NCBI GenBank assembly: GCA_040437565.1
Contig: JBDOQK010000049.1
Span: forward strand, 186,001-250,000
Reading direction: 5' to 3'
From: Albugo candida
Taxonomy: Eukaryota > Oomycota > Peronosporomycetes > Albuginales
Length of the DNA: 64,000 nt
Shown: positions 37,539-47,650 of the stretch, piece after piece
Position numbering within the stretch: the first letter of the stretch is position 1
Layout of the letters: each line of letters opens with the position of its first letter
The notes under the pieces: model-generated
Databases searched by the model: none
What the model saw: only the letters and a program-made list of their open reading frames with translations
Told to the model about the DNA's origin: nothing
Program-made: the position numbers and the translations under genes

Positions 37539-38522
37539 GGAATTCCACTATGTATCTTAGCTAGAAGCAATAATATAGTCACGCTATCGATGAATCATGT
37601 TGTTTTACACAAACTAGCCAATCAGATATGTTTTGTCTGTGGCAATATTAAAAACGTGTGTGGGAATAGCGAAAAAGATCGATGCATCACACACATTAGC
37701 CAATCATATTAGTTTACACGAATTAGCGAATCAAATGTGTTTTGCCGATTGCATCAGCCAAAACGTCTGTGGCAATAGTCACACCCGACCTGTAATTAAT
37801 ATTTTTGCGGCCAAATTGAAGAATCATCAAACATACAACGTCAACGTATACAAGTTGCGTAATCTTAATAATATTCCAACAGCTTTTTCTCCAATCACAT
37901 ATCACATTCAATCTTGATACCAACCATCATACTCCTTTGACAAGAAAGAAAATTCTTTTTTTGCCAGCCGACTGATCTAAGCAGCATGTCTCAAAGCTCA
38001 AAGAGCAACGTCACATGAAAGCTATGCAGGCTGCTTTTGAGACGAAGAAAGCGTGAAATACTTCAAGTTCAAGTATCGAAAAATAGGAGCGATATAAAGG
38101 CGAATTTAAAAAAATGAATTCGAGAATTGTGAGGAAGAGCAAACGGACACCATTTTTATGAGGATTGAGTCTTGCAAACGGCCTTCTAGTCACCTTGAAA
38201 ATTCTGACCGAACTAAGCGCTGCAAACGTGCAGCGCAGGAAAACGAGGCTTCTGGTTTAAGAAAACTAGAGACATCCTTCAAGGCGAAAACCACACAGCG
38301 TCAGCCTATAGATTCTGAAAGAGAGGACTCGATAGATGATTGACCTCTTTATCTTCCCAAATATCTTCAAGAGCGCTTCTGAAAGTGGGCAAACGCAATG
38401 AAGCACAGGAAGAAATTATACGGCTGCGTCTTGCCTCTGTTTCAGAATACTTCAGGCATAATCAGTGACAGTCAGATATAGTTAAGTCATTGTGCACATT
38501 CGCTAGCACATTTTTATTTTAT
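37539..38522. other. Spacer with a short diverged tandem repeat
   Basis: The segments near 37605-37650 and 37709-37795 share ttacacaaactagccaatca- and gtctgtggcaatagt-like blocks, giving a degenerate repeat of some 100 bp that may belong to the subterminal region of the MULE. The frame at 38158-38343 (RIESCKRPSSHLENS...) has no known content. Confidence 0.4.
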
Positions 38523-38977
38523 TTACTCTCGTTCTATCGTGAATGCAAAATAAACGTTGCCGTCTTGTAAATAATTGCAGCGCGAATCGCAAAGGGCGTT
38601 GGTTTGCCAAGATGCTTTCATATCACGCACTTGAATCATCAGCTTTCTAAGCGATTCAAAAATACCTTCAAGATCTTGACACTGAGCTTGATTGAGCTGG
38701 TCACGAAGCCAGATTTGTAGTTCTGCGGTTACAAACTCTTACTCAATGTGAACGAATAATTTATCGACAGTATCGATTCTGTTACGCGACCAGACAAACA
38801 ACTCTACCGCTATGCCGTTGCGCATGATTCTCGTAGTCGAAACAAGCGTGGCTTTCATCGTTGCGCTCTTCCACTCAAAGAGCCTCACTTCAAAATGTTG
38901 CTGCAATTGTTCCTTAAACAAAGCAAACAACTCTTGCATACGTCTACTGTAACGATACGCCTTCGATGCATTTTGTC
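38523..38977 (-). pseudogene. Host-like ORF with one in-frame stop, unknown family
   Basis: On the minus strand, from about 38977, the frame reads NASKAYRYSRRMQELFALF, then LQQHFEVRLFEWKSATMK and VWSRNRIDTVDKLFVHIE. It meets a TAA at 38739-38741 and continues in the same frame as EFVTAELQIWLRDQLNQ and FESLRKLMIQVRDMKASW to a stop at 38523-38525. The composition is that of a normal globular, helical protein, and only one stop interrupts about 150 codons. It is thus either a recent pseudogene, a sequencing error, or the last exon of a gene whose 5' part is lost near the gap at 39226. No family was recognised. Confidence 0.4.
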
Positions 38978-39034
38978 GAAAGTCTTATAGAGGTGTCGCC
39001 TCGGCCATCTTACGCCATCATCGCATGCATGCTT

Positions 39035-39516
39035 TGCATGATCTCCATCTTTAAAGGCACGCCCTTGGATTTTGCTCCCCGACTTGAGACACTTGATCAG
39101 TCGGCGTTGGGAGCAGGTCCGGGTGAGGCTCAAAGCAGGGTAAGGGTTGGAGTCGAGTCAGATCTAGTGACCCTGACCAACAAGTGCTACCAGATGGTGT
39201 CCGAGATGGAAAAAACAAAAGTGAANNNNNNNNNNNNNNNNNNNNNNNNNNNNNNNNNNNNNNNNNNNNNNNNNNNNNNNNNNNNNNNNNNNNNNNNNNN
39301 NNNNNNNNNNNNNNNNNNNNNNNNNTGCATGATCTCCATCTTTAAAGGCACGCCCTTGGATTTTGCTCCCCGACTTGAGACACTTGATCAGTCGGCGTTG
39401 GGAGCAGGTCCGGGTGAGGCTCAAAGCAGGGTAAGGGTTGGAGTCGAGTCAGATCTAGTGACCCTGACCAACAAGTGCTACCAGATGGTGTCCGAGATGG
39501 AAAAAACAAAAGTGAA
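39035..39516. repeat. Contig-end overlap around a 100-N gap (191 bp)
   Basis: 39035-39225 and 39326-39516 are the same sequence around 100 N (39226-39325). A plus-strand frame of about 100 codons (38966 onward, FKGTPLDFAPRLETLDQS, then LTNKCYQMVSEMEKTKV) runs through it and, counting the overlap once, ends at 39562. No family was recognised for it. Confidence 0.85.
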
Positions 39517-39562
39517 GTTCAAGTTCACTAGATCATTATTTCACAACCATGTGCTAATCTAA

Positions 39563-41579
39563 TCCTGATGACTCTTTTACTAGATTTCTGGATTACGTCA
39601 TCGCTTGCGTAAACATGTATCGTCTTTCGCATGCCGTCGTTCGCTATATCCAAACTCGATATGACTTCTAAAAGCGCTGTATCTTGCATGGCCAGCTAAT
39701 CGACATATCATTAAGGGAGTGCTAGACCTAATATGTTTTCTCCAGTTTCATTATTCGCATACGAACGCCTTGTAAGTGATTTATTGGTACATTGTGGGTT
39801 CATTCGCACTCTGAGCCCAGCTACAAAATATTTCAGCGGGTTCATGAGCACGTCTTCACGTTTTACACACTGCGTAACTTATGCATGAAAGGGTGCATCG
39901 CACAAATCATAAAAGATTACCATCCAAGGACTGACATCTATGTATATTGGATCTCTTAAATGTACTCAACTCCAACTGCGTTGAAGTTGGTGTCACAAAA
40001 CGCTAAATCTTGACCGATTTCCGTAAGAAAAGATTGCACTCTATCTCAGTTCATTCTCTTTGTTGGTTTGAATACGAGGAGCAATGCTTATCCAGGGAAT
40101 ACCATTTTACTCGCTGTAGTGAACTCGTATGCCCAAAGCCTTACTGACGGATCCGAAATCATTGATTGCATATATTTGAAGGCTTTCAGATGTCGACAGT
40201 TTTCCTGAAGACTACGTCTTTCAGCTTTCAAGAACGAGTTCACTCCATGATCTATCTCATTGCATAAACCCGTATAGGCTCTTATGTAGGCAAGTGGAGA
40301 CACAGATTCAGGCTGTTTCCTCCTGGTGTGTTCTCGTACAAGTAAAGAACGCCACCATGCATTCCTGGCATGCCCCGTATTTGTGCTAAATCCATCCTGA
40401 GCTTCTCTCTCCTAAATTTATTGACTGCTGCAAATATCATGTCATATCTTATTTCGAATACTAGTTCGTTCCCGCAGGCAACCATTCTGCATTGAGCCGT
40501 TCTGCATTTACCTCTGCGTCCGATTTTTGCTTGTATAACCAGCTGGCATGCAAGTCTTTGGTTTCATTCAGTCTCAAAATGGCTCATGTTTGACTTTCCT
40601 TTACTGAGGCTAACTTCTCGTCCACACCTTTTTCCATCTGAATGCCATTCTGACTTCATTGGTTGACTGTACGCCTTCGGGTCCGACGCAAGCATTATTG
40701 ATACTACTTCTCGATCTCTGATTCACTTCCCTTGATATCTGATAACCATTCTTCTCCCGGTATCACCTTAATGAGAGATTTGCCCTTTCATGTCGCTCAC
40801 TTGGTTCTTTCCAACGTTCGTATCCATAAAAGGTTCCAATTATGCCTATATCAAATACTTTTGACGGACCTTGATAGGATCATTTGCATCATGCGACATT
40901 GACTACACAATTTTTTTTATGTGCCAAGTAGCAATCAAAGCACTTGATATCGTAGATACCCTTCCTATTCCTTGGTTTCGTTTCATCCCTTTTTCTGACA
41001 CGCCCATGCTTCGTTTTGCGAGGCATTTTTTCCACTCTAGTTTGAAATAAACAAGGCAATCTTCTCCCATGATAAACTCTGTCTGGTCTCCGGTTTCGAA
41101 TATAATTGGCATATTTTAGAAGCACCAGCTCTAACATATGACGACAAAGTAGTTCCAATATCACACATCGTACCAGGTTATAACTGCCCGACGCATTCGT
41201 TCAACTAGCTCATTAAAGGATTGATATTGGGCCTCCCTGATCAGTTGCTCTTTCTCCGTATTCTCATCTCATTACCAAATCGTAGACATGCTTGTACTCT
41301 CCGCCGCAGTTAGTTGTGACTTTCGAAACACGTGCTTTGTAGAAATAGATACATACGGTTCACGACACTTATAACCATCAATAGGTGATGGGGTGGCCAA
41401 ATTTTGAAAAACATTTAAATATAGGATCCCCAGTGCCTGTGTGAACCTGACCCATACTAAACAAGGCTTTGCCACCGCATCCGAGCTTGTGTTACTCCCT
41501 ACATATAATTCACAATGCCGCGTCCTACTGAACTCGGTCAAAAAATAAAGGCTGTGTCCAAACTGGCTGTGGAAACTTA
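39563..41579. other. Repeat-like region with ORF debris
   Basis: Several minus-strand frames (40088-40303, 40282-40485, 40889-41164, 41272-41541) lie in a row and have protein-like composition, for example ENCRHLKAFKYMQSMISD and IYDIKCFDCYLAHKKNC. They are separated by stops and lack splice signals that would join them. They may be remains of one mobile element; the family was not recognised. Confidence 0.35.
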
Positions 41580-43560
41580 GCGTAGTGAATCCAGTTCCCA
41601 GTCAAAAGATGAAGGAACGTGCTTTTGCCGTGTCTGGTAGCTCTGATGACGCCAGTTGTAGCTTGTGGGACGAATACGTGGGTATGAGTGATGATTTCAA
41701 CGCTGAAGAACAAGAAGCTGAAGGCGTTGCAGAAACATACAAAGAACATTTCTGGTGGCATTTAATGCCGCTCATCCAGACGCGTCGTCGAAACTTCGCC
41801 CTATTTTGGTATCTCGGCACGCAACCCTAGGCGAAATACCGCCACAAGTAGACGCGCTGCCGCTGGGGTGGTTGCTGGCCTCTGACTAACTATTGGGCAC
41901 CTGGTGAAGTGAAAACAAACTAGGCCGATGAAGCGCAACCAATTAAGAAATCAACTGTTTAGGATCTTCCATCAAACAGTGACGAGGAAGAGGGGTCTAT
42001 CTGGTAAGAGAGAGTAGTGGGCACTGCCACCAGCTTCTCAATGGAAGTGAGAAACCAGAATCTCCAGCAAATGCAGGCAGCAGTAAACCGTCAAGTTGCT
42101 GTTGTGCATTACTTTCGTCTGCGTAAGGCGGGTAAAGGACGCCTCGAAGCAAGTAAGCTGATCATTGAGGGTGCCGGCTAAGCAATTTGGAGCACAAGTT
42201 GTGTCTGCGCTTGGGCGCGAATGTTCCTAAAAGATGGCAAACTGCCTTTTTCTTGCCAAGGCAAGCATGCAAAGCGCTGGAGCCTTTTACAAGACGAAGA
42301 CTGTATATTGCCTTTGCAGCAATATTCTCGGGACAAAAGATTCCAAACTGAAATTAATACATTGCAGCCCGCATAAATGAATAAATTCTCTCCGGCCTTG
42401 GGTATGCAGCATCACCCACAATTTCAGAACGGATCACGATTCTCTAGCTGCATTCCCTGGATATCTCGTTCCGTGAAGTTCAAAAACACATCTATATCGA
42501 TGGGCATGAGCGAGCAGATGTGTCTGCTTATCTTCAAATGTACTTGGAAGAAATGCGTAAGTATGAAGAACGTTTACCCGTATTGGAGGTCTTGGATGTA
42601 AATGATAGGAATGTTCGTCTTTCGTGAACGGTGGAAGGGCTGCGCCCTTTCATTTTAGTTATACATGACGAGATTTCCTTTCCCTCCCATGATGGCTTGA
42701 AACCCTTTTGGTTGCCCACTGGTGAGCAGTCATTGCGCAAGAAAATACATGACACTAAATTTATGTCAGCGTCTTCCTTAGCGATGTGAGAGGTCGCTTA
42801 GCACTGGACAATCAAAAAAAGCTGCAGCACCCCATCCTTCTTGCTGAAGGTTATGTGATTATGCATACAACGCGATGATTGCTCGGAATCTAAATGCTTA
42901 CTGAAGCAGGTGAAGGAGAGAGCCGAGAGTGATCCCCTTTTTTGACGCTCAATTTCCCGAAAAACAAGTATTGTTTGCGTTTGACAATGCAACTGGGCGC
43001 TGTGCCTTTGTGTCTGACGCCCTTCGCGCATAACGGATAAATTTGGGCCCTAGTGGTAAATTTCCTCTTATGCAATGCACCACCTGGGGTGAGCGAAATT
43101 TTTAGTGCAAAAGTTTTCCAAAAAGTCACCCAATTTTGCTTGTCGCGGACAACCGAAGGGCATCAAAATGCTTGTGCAAGAACGAGGCCTGTGGTGGAAA
43201 GGTGTCAGGTTGAGCTGCCGGAACAAATGCGAGGTTGGAAACTACTTCGCTGTGCAAGGAAGGTCATGGCAAGACAAATGGACTTTTTTCGCAGCGAGGC
43301 ATGCTGGAGGAGGTGGTCCTTGCGTCTGGACACTTGGTGATCTTCCACGCAAAATTTCACTGCGAGCTACATTATTACAGTCCCAAAAGCACTTGCCTCC
43401 GTCGCATTGAACCAAATCCGGCGATATGCAAGAAAAGTCCGAAGATATGTGGATGTGTATCGGAAGGGCTTGAGTGGACGGCAGGCAGATTACGCTGTTC
43501 GCAAACATCGGTCTCATCGGCGCGTTCCAAATTGACTTAGAATTTTTGTCAAGTAAGCTG
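41580..43560 (+). mobile_element. Decayed DDE-type DNA transposase
   Basis: Pieces in all three plus frames follow the order of a DDE-superfamily transposase common in fungi and oomycetes. They run HIYIDGHERADVSAYL (about 42485), LEEMRKYEERLPVLEVLDV (about 42546), VIHDEISFPSHDGLKPFW with PTGEQSLRKK (about 42655-42745), FAFDNATGRCAFVSDALRA (about 42970), GQPKGIKMLVQERGLWWKG (about 43147) and GHLVIFHAKFHCEL (about 43330). HDE and FDN carry likely catalytic acids. The reading is interrupted by many stops and frame changes, so the copy is dead and old. Terminal inverted repeats were not found by eye. The N-terminal part (41609-41830, rich in D and E) may be the element's own acidic leader. Confidence 0.7.
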
Positions 43561-44949
43561 ACGGCAACTGTCTTTTTTACGCCTCAATGGTCGTCAATCA
43601 TTGGCTAAAAAGGCAATTCTAATCTTGGATTAAAAGTTGCAAGTGGCCACGATTTTTTGCCGCATTTCAATCCGTAACTGCTCCATGGAAAATTGCCCTA
43701 GCCGAATTCCGAAACCACTGCAAGGTAGCCCAATCAATGAACTATTCTTAAGTGGTTGCATATATTGCGTTATGCGCATAGACGAGAAGCCTTAACGGAA
43801 CGGAAGAGGGGCGAATAGTTGCTGGTTATAAGTGTCGTACACTATAAGTCTTGCAACTTCATTGCTGCTACATTTTTGGTACTATACAGTCGATTAAATT
43901 GATCAAATAATATTAATCTCGTCGCTTTTGAGGGTTCAAACGCAATCTCTGAGTTCGGAACCCTTGCTATCCGCTGGATAGTATCGTAGTTGAGAGCACC
44001 AATTCTTGATGAACGTGTGAAGGATTTTTTATCTGATTGTTTGATTTGTCCACAGACCCAATAAAAACTACTATACACGCGCTCTCTACCTTCAGCCTCG
44101 TACCCGCGATTATCCTTGACCATATCTTCTTCGACACGATCGCATCATCAGAAGTACACTCGGTAAAGTTTCCTCTTGTTTCATGTCATTCAAGAAAACA
44201 TTCCTCGGCAAGCGTCGAATGTTACAATATTATTCGCTGATCCTATCATCCCAATTTTATTACTATCCGTTGAAAGTATGAAGAGTTCGTTGCACTCGTT
44301 GCGACCTTGTAAGAAGTGAAGTTCGTCGCGAGATGCCTTCTGGGTGGTCCGCTGTCGAAATTTCACGCCTCCTCCTTATATCCCCAGCCTGGTATTTTTT
44401 TTCATCCAATAGTTAAAATCATATCTTTATTGCTGAAGGAGATCGTATTCTAAAAGCCTCTTTTCACATGTCCTGTTTTGCGTAACTGTAGCAGTTCATT
44501 TACTCCATAAGGTAGACAAAGTGACATAACTCTTCCTCTTGCCTTTTTGTGTCTTCTCTCATTGTGTTAACATGGGCCATCATAACTTATTTAAAGTCGG
44601 CCTTTGCGTAATTGATGACGATTTTCATGTGCATATCGTGCCAATCGTCCACTCGTCCACTACACCTACGGATTTACCGAGTGCAGACAGGAATAAATGG
44701 TTCTCACTCCAAGAACGTCCAGTCGTTTTTTTGGGAGCTGATCAAGTGTTGCCTGCGTTCCAGCGATGCTGGGTCGAAATCTTCATTGATGCGTTTCATC
44801 CGTCTTCAAAGCTAGAGTATTTAAGTCATAAAACGGAGCAATTTGTTTATCGAATAATGTGAGCGCTTTCTCGTGAGATGTTGTCCTATATCACTCAAGC
44901 TTCACTTCCACATTCCGTATTCAATGAACTCTTATTGTGCATGCGATAG
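43561..44949. other. Spacer with unplaced ORFs
   Basis: A minus-strand 93-codon ATG frame (43842-44123, MVKDNRGYEAEGRERVY) and a plus-strand frame around 44572-44862 (MGHHNLFKVGLCVIDDDF) look protein-like but lack any recognised domain and are not supported further. Confidence 0.35.
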
Positions 44950-45426
44950 TTATCGCAAGAAACGATAAACGCATTTGGCAAACGGCGCTCCAAGTCCCGA
45001 GTATTTTTCTTCCAGGGACCGAGTTAGCTCAGAAAGTAGAGCAAGCGGATCCCGGGTATTTTCGTTGGCTCGAGTCGTGGTAACGTGGGAAATGGTTTGA
45101 GCCCACACACTCGAAGCTTGGAAATCATCGGCCTCCCAGACTTCAATTAAGGCCCAAATTACATCCACACGGTCAAGAGACAACGATGAAATAAGGCTGG
45201 TAGGTAAAGAACCCGATAATGATGCAATGAATTATCTGGACAAGTAAAATAGAGGGTGTGTGAAGCAAAACGTGATAGCTAAGCATGTATCAGAAAGCTC
45301 ATCCAGCGAATGGCAAATTTCCGTAATAATTTTGTGACACGGGATTCCATGGTGACGACATGCGCAATGAAGAATCTTTACCTCTCGATTAAGATAGGGC
45401 GTTGCCAACATAGCCGGGTGCAACAT
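44950..45426 (-). CDS. Fragment of an unidentified gene, probably two exons
   Basis: Two minus-strand blocks lie close together. The upstream one (45426 down to about 45270) reads MLHPAMLATPYLNREVKIL, then CHKIITEICHSLDELSDT. The downstream one (from about 45210 to the stop at 44950) reads SLPTSLISSLSLDRVDVIW, then ALIEVWEADDFQASSVWAQ and LLSELTRSLEEKYSGLG. Their style is that of helical-repeat host proteins. The join was not resolved: the obvious acceptor (gtccag) gives a stop in the needed frame. It could be the 3' end of a larger gene, or a remnant. No family was recognised. Confidence 0.35.
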
Positions 45427-46432
45427 AGTTCACCAATGCGTAACCGAAGACAGCCTATGTAGATTTTTTTATCTAGCTTCTTGATGTCGAAATATTTCGT
45501 GCTGTAATGTAATCATTAAATATAGTATCAAGATGTATTCTTCCTCAATACTCAACACTCAATGCACGAAATGAACCACAGCAACGCGTGTGATTTATTC
45601 TTAGCTATGTAACGTGTGCGCAAATTTGTATGGAAGTTGCGCAGCATATTAATCATGATGCAGGTACCACGCAATCGGGAAAAGGTCATCCTATGTATGT
45701 TCACTTCTAATCCTGAAAAGATAGCAGCTATGTGGAGGCTAAATGCATAATCAAATTAGTGAGTTCAGTCTATGATTTGGTATTCGTAAATATGGAAAAA
45801 TAATTGGATTCGTGCACTTCGTTCTCCGAAATGGCTTACCTTGGGATGCTTGAGCATCTTATGCTATTACTACAGGAGTATCGATCAAATCTGCATGAAT
45901 CACCAAATCATTTTACGGTTTGCCAGACTGAATAGCCATTCGTGTTCTCCCACTCATCTTAATTTGTCTAAACTCCACAAGGGTTTTTCTTCTCCAGCTG
46001 AATTTACTATCGTCAAGTTTGCCTTAAAGCATATATACTAGATTGGTTTATTCACAAACGATACGTCTTTCAAGTGGCTCGCTTACTTGGTTTATAAAAA
46101 AGACCAAATTGAAGTTCTGGCATCTAAGGGCCTAATGGTTTGCGTTCCATTCACATAAAAAAAGGCTTAAGCAATGCTTCCCAGCGCACACAACAAGAAT
46201 CCAGGAGGGTGCTGCGCGCGACCAACGATATCCATCGCGTGCGAATTTGTTTCTGTAAAAGAAGAAAACCTCTGTATGCTCTGCCAATCATCTCTAACAA
46301 TCAAACAATATAGATTCCGCATATTTGAACTACCCAAGGCGATATAGCTTGAAGCTGGCCAATGTTGTGCGTCATTTGCTGAGCTTCTTGGTGGTCAGCA
46401 CTTTCGGTCATTTACACCACGTTTAGTGCGCA
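45427..46432. other. Spacer, nothing recognised
   Basis: No gene or clear repeat seen in about 1 kb of A+T-rich sequence. Confidence 0.4.
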
Positions 46433-46886
46433 CGTTCGGTACTTTCGAAGACAGTGTTACGACCAAGAGGAGCGCATTCGGCTTGCTAGAATTTTGGAAC
46501 AACTCTCATCATTTGGTGGATTTTTCAGAAGTCGAAGATCATTGCTACGGGTCCGGCACAGGCGAGTGGGAAGGCAAGTGCAACTCGGATCCTAGTCCTA
46601 GTTGGCTAGTTATGCTCACCGTAGTGTGGCGCACACCAATTTTCAAATCACGGAATTTTTGGACCATTTTTACAGCTTTACAACTCTACAGCATTTACAA
46701 GCTTGACACAGCCTCGTATTAAGGTGGCTGAGGCTACTACGATACGGAATCATCAACGAGAAGACATATTATCATCTCTCACAGGTATTTCACGAAACGT
46801 TTTTTTATATGTATATATGTTATTTAAGATAGCCTAGGCAACTAGAGAAGTCAGTGAGTCTAATTCTAGTAATATAGACACCTTCA
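46433..46886 (+). repeat. Dispersed repeat, copy 3 (best preserved)
   Basis: This is the reference copy for the family: left block ttcggtactttcgaagacag, middle block tttacaactctacagcattt, right end tctaattctagtaatatagac. It stops at the 100-N gap at 46887. It matches 33640-33869 (inverted), 8030-8420, 55245-55770 and the right end alone at 47575-47650. It has no coding capacity. Confidence 0.75.
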
Positions 46887-46986
46887 NNNNNNNNNNNNNN
46901 NNNNNNNNNNNNNNNNNNNNNNNNNNNNNNNNNNNNNNNNNNNNNNNNNNNNNNNNNNNNNNNNNNNNNNNNNNNNNNNNNNNNNN
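46887..46986. other. 100-N assembly gap, no flank overlap
   Basis: Exactly 100 N between the dispersed repeat and the LINE reverse-transcriptase fragment. The flanks do not overlap. Confidence 0.95.
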
Positions 46987-47513
46987 TTGTGCGCGGAAGG
47001 TCAATGCATCATCATATTCGACATCTAACCGACATCCATGACTTGGTGAATCTCCGTGGGGAAGAAGCGTATGCGACTTTTCTCGACTTTGAGACAGCTT
47101 ATGATCGAGTCAATTGGACGTACATGTTTCGCGTTTTGGAAAAAATGGGCGGTGGAAAAAGTTTCATCGACTGGGTTCGTTTCTTGTACAATAACACAAA
47201 GGCTCAGTTGATGATTAATGGAAATATCACACCGTCCATTACACCACAACGTGGAGTGAAAAAAGATGATCCTCTCTCAGCATTACTTTTTCTGATGACG
47301 ATCGAACCTTTGGGGAATTTACTTCGACAACATGAAAAATATGGAATTTGGATCAATAGCACGACTGTCGCAACTGAATTATTTTTTGCGGACGATTTGA
47401 CATTGCTTTCAGAGACACCAAATGGTGCTTTGACGCAAGTCGAACTCGTTCAAGTCTATTGCGATGGATCGGGTGCGAAACTCAACTTGAATAAATCATC
47501 TTTGCTCTCGTGA
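46987..47513 (+). mobile_element. LINE reverse-transcriptase fragment
   Basis: An open frame of about 174 codons carries the core of a non-LTR reverse transcriptase: FLDFETAYDRVNWTYMF (first catalytic Asp region), FIDWVRFLYNNTKAQLMING, GVKKDDPLSALLFLMTIEPL, then LFFADDLTLLSE with the FADD catalytic pair, and GAKLNLNKSS. This order is typical of L1/Tx1-like LINE ORF2. It is truncated on both sides, by the gap on the left and a stop at 47511-47513 on the right. It is the better-preserved relative of the remnant at 31330-33240, and within the fragment no stop occurs, so it is younger. Confidence 0.85.
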
Positions 47514-47574
47514 ATCGGACCATGCTGTGGACGCTACCGCACTGCAGGACTAGCAACGAGGGACATATTAATAT

Positions 47575-47650
47575 ATATTATTGAAGATAGCCTAGGCAAC
47601 TAGAGAAGTCAGTTAGTCTAATTCTAGTAATATCGACACCTCCAACTAAG
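47575..47650 (+). repeat. Dispersed repeat, right end only (copy 4)
   Basis: gaagatagcctaggcaacta and tctaattctagtaatatcgac repeat the right end of 46433-46886. It lies about 60 bp after the LINE fragment, so LINE-derived sequence is bracketed by copies of this end. Confidence 0.75.

Noticed and set aside
37601-37795. CRISPR-like spaced repeat
   Set aside because: Only two diverged repeat units with unequal spacing in eukaryotic transposon DNA; not a CRISPR array.
38739-38760. 20-nt intron that would remove the stop in the minus-strand ORF
   Set aside because: GT...CAG borders exist, but 20 nt is too short for splicing and removal would shift the frame into a stop.
45013-45077. tRNA-like sequence: tagctcag...gtagagc followed by ggctcgagtcg
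   Set aside because: The D-arm and T-arm resemble tRNA internal promoters, but the anticodon and acceptor stems do not pair, so no tRNA gene is supported.
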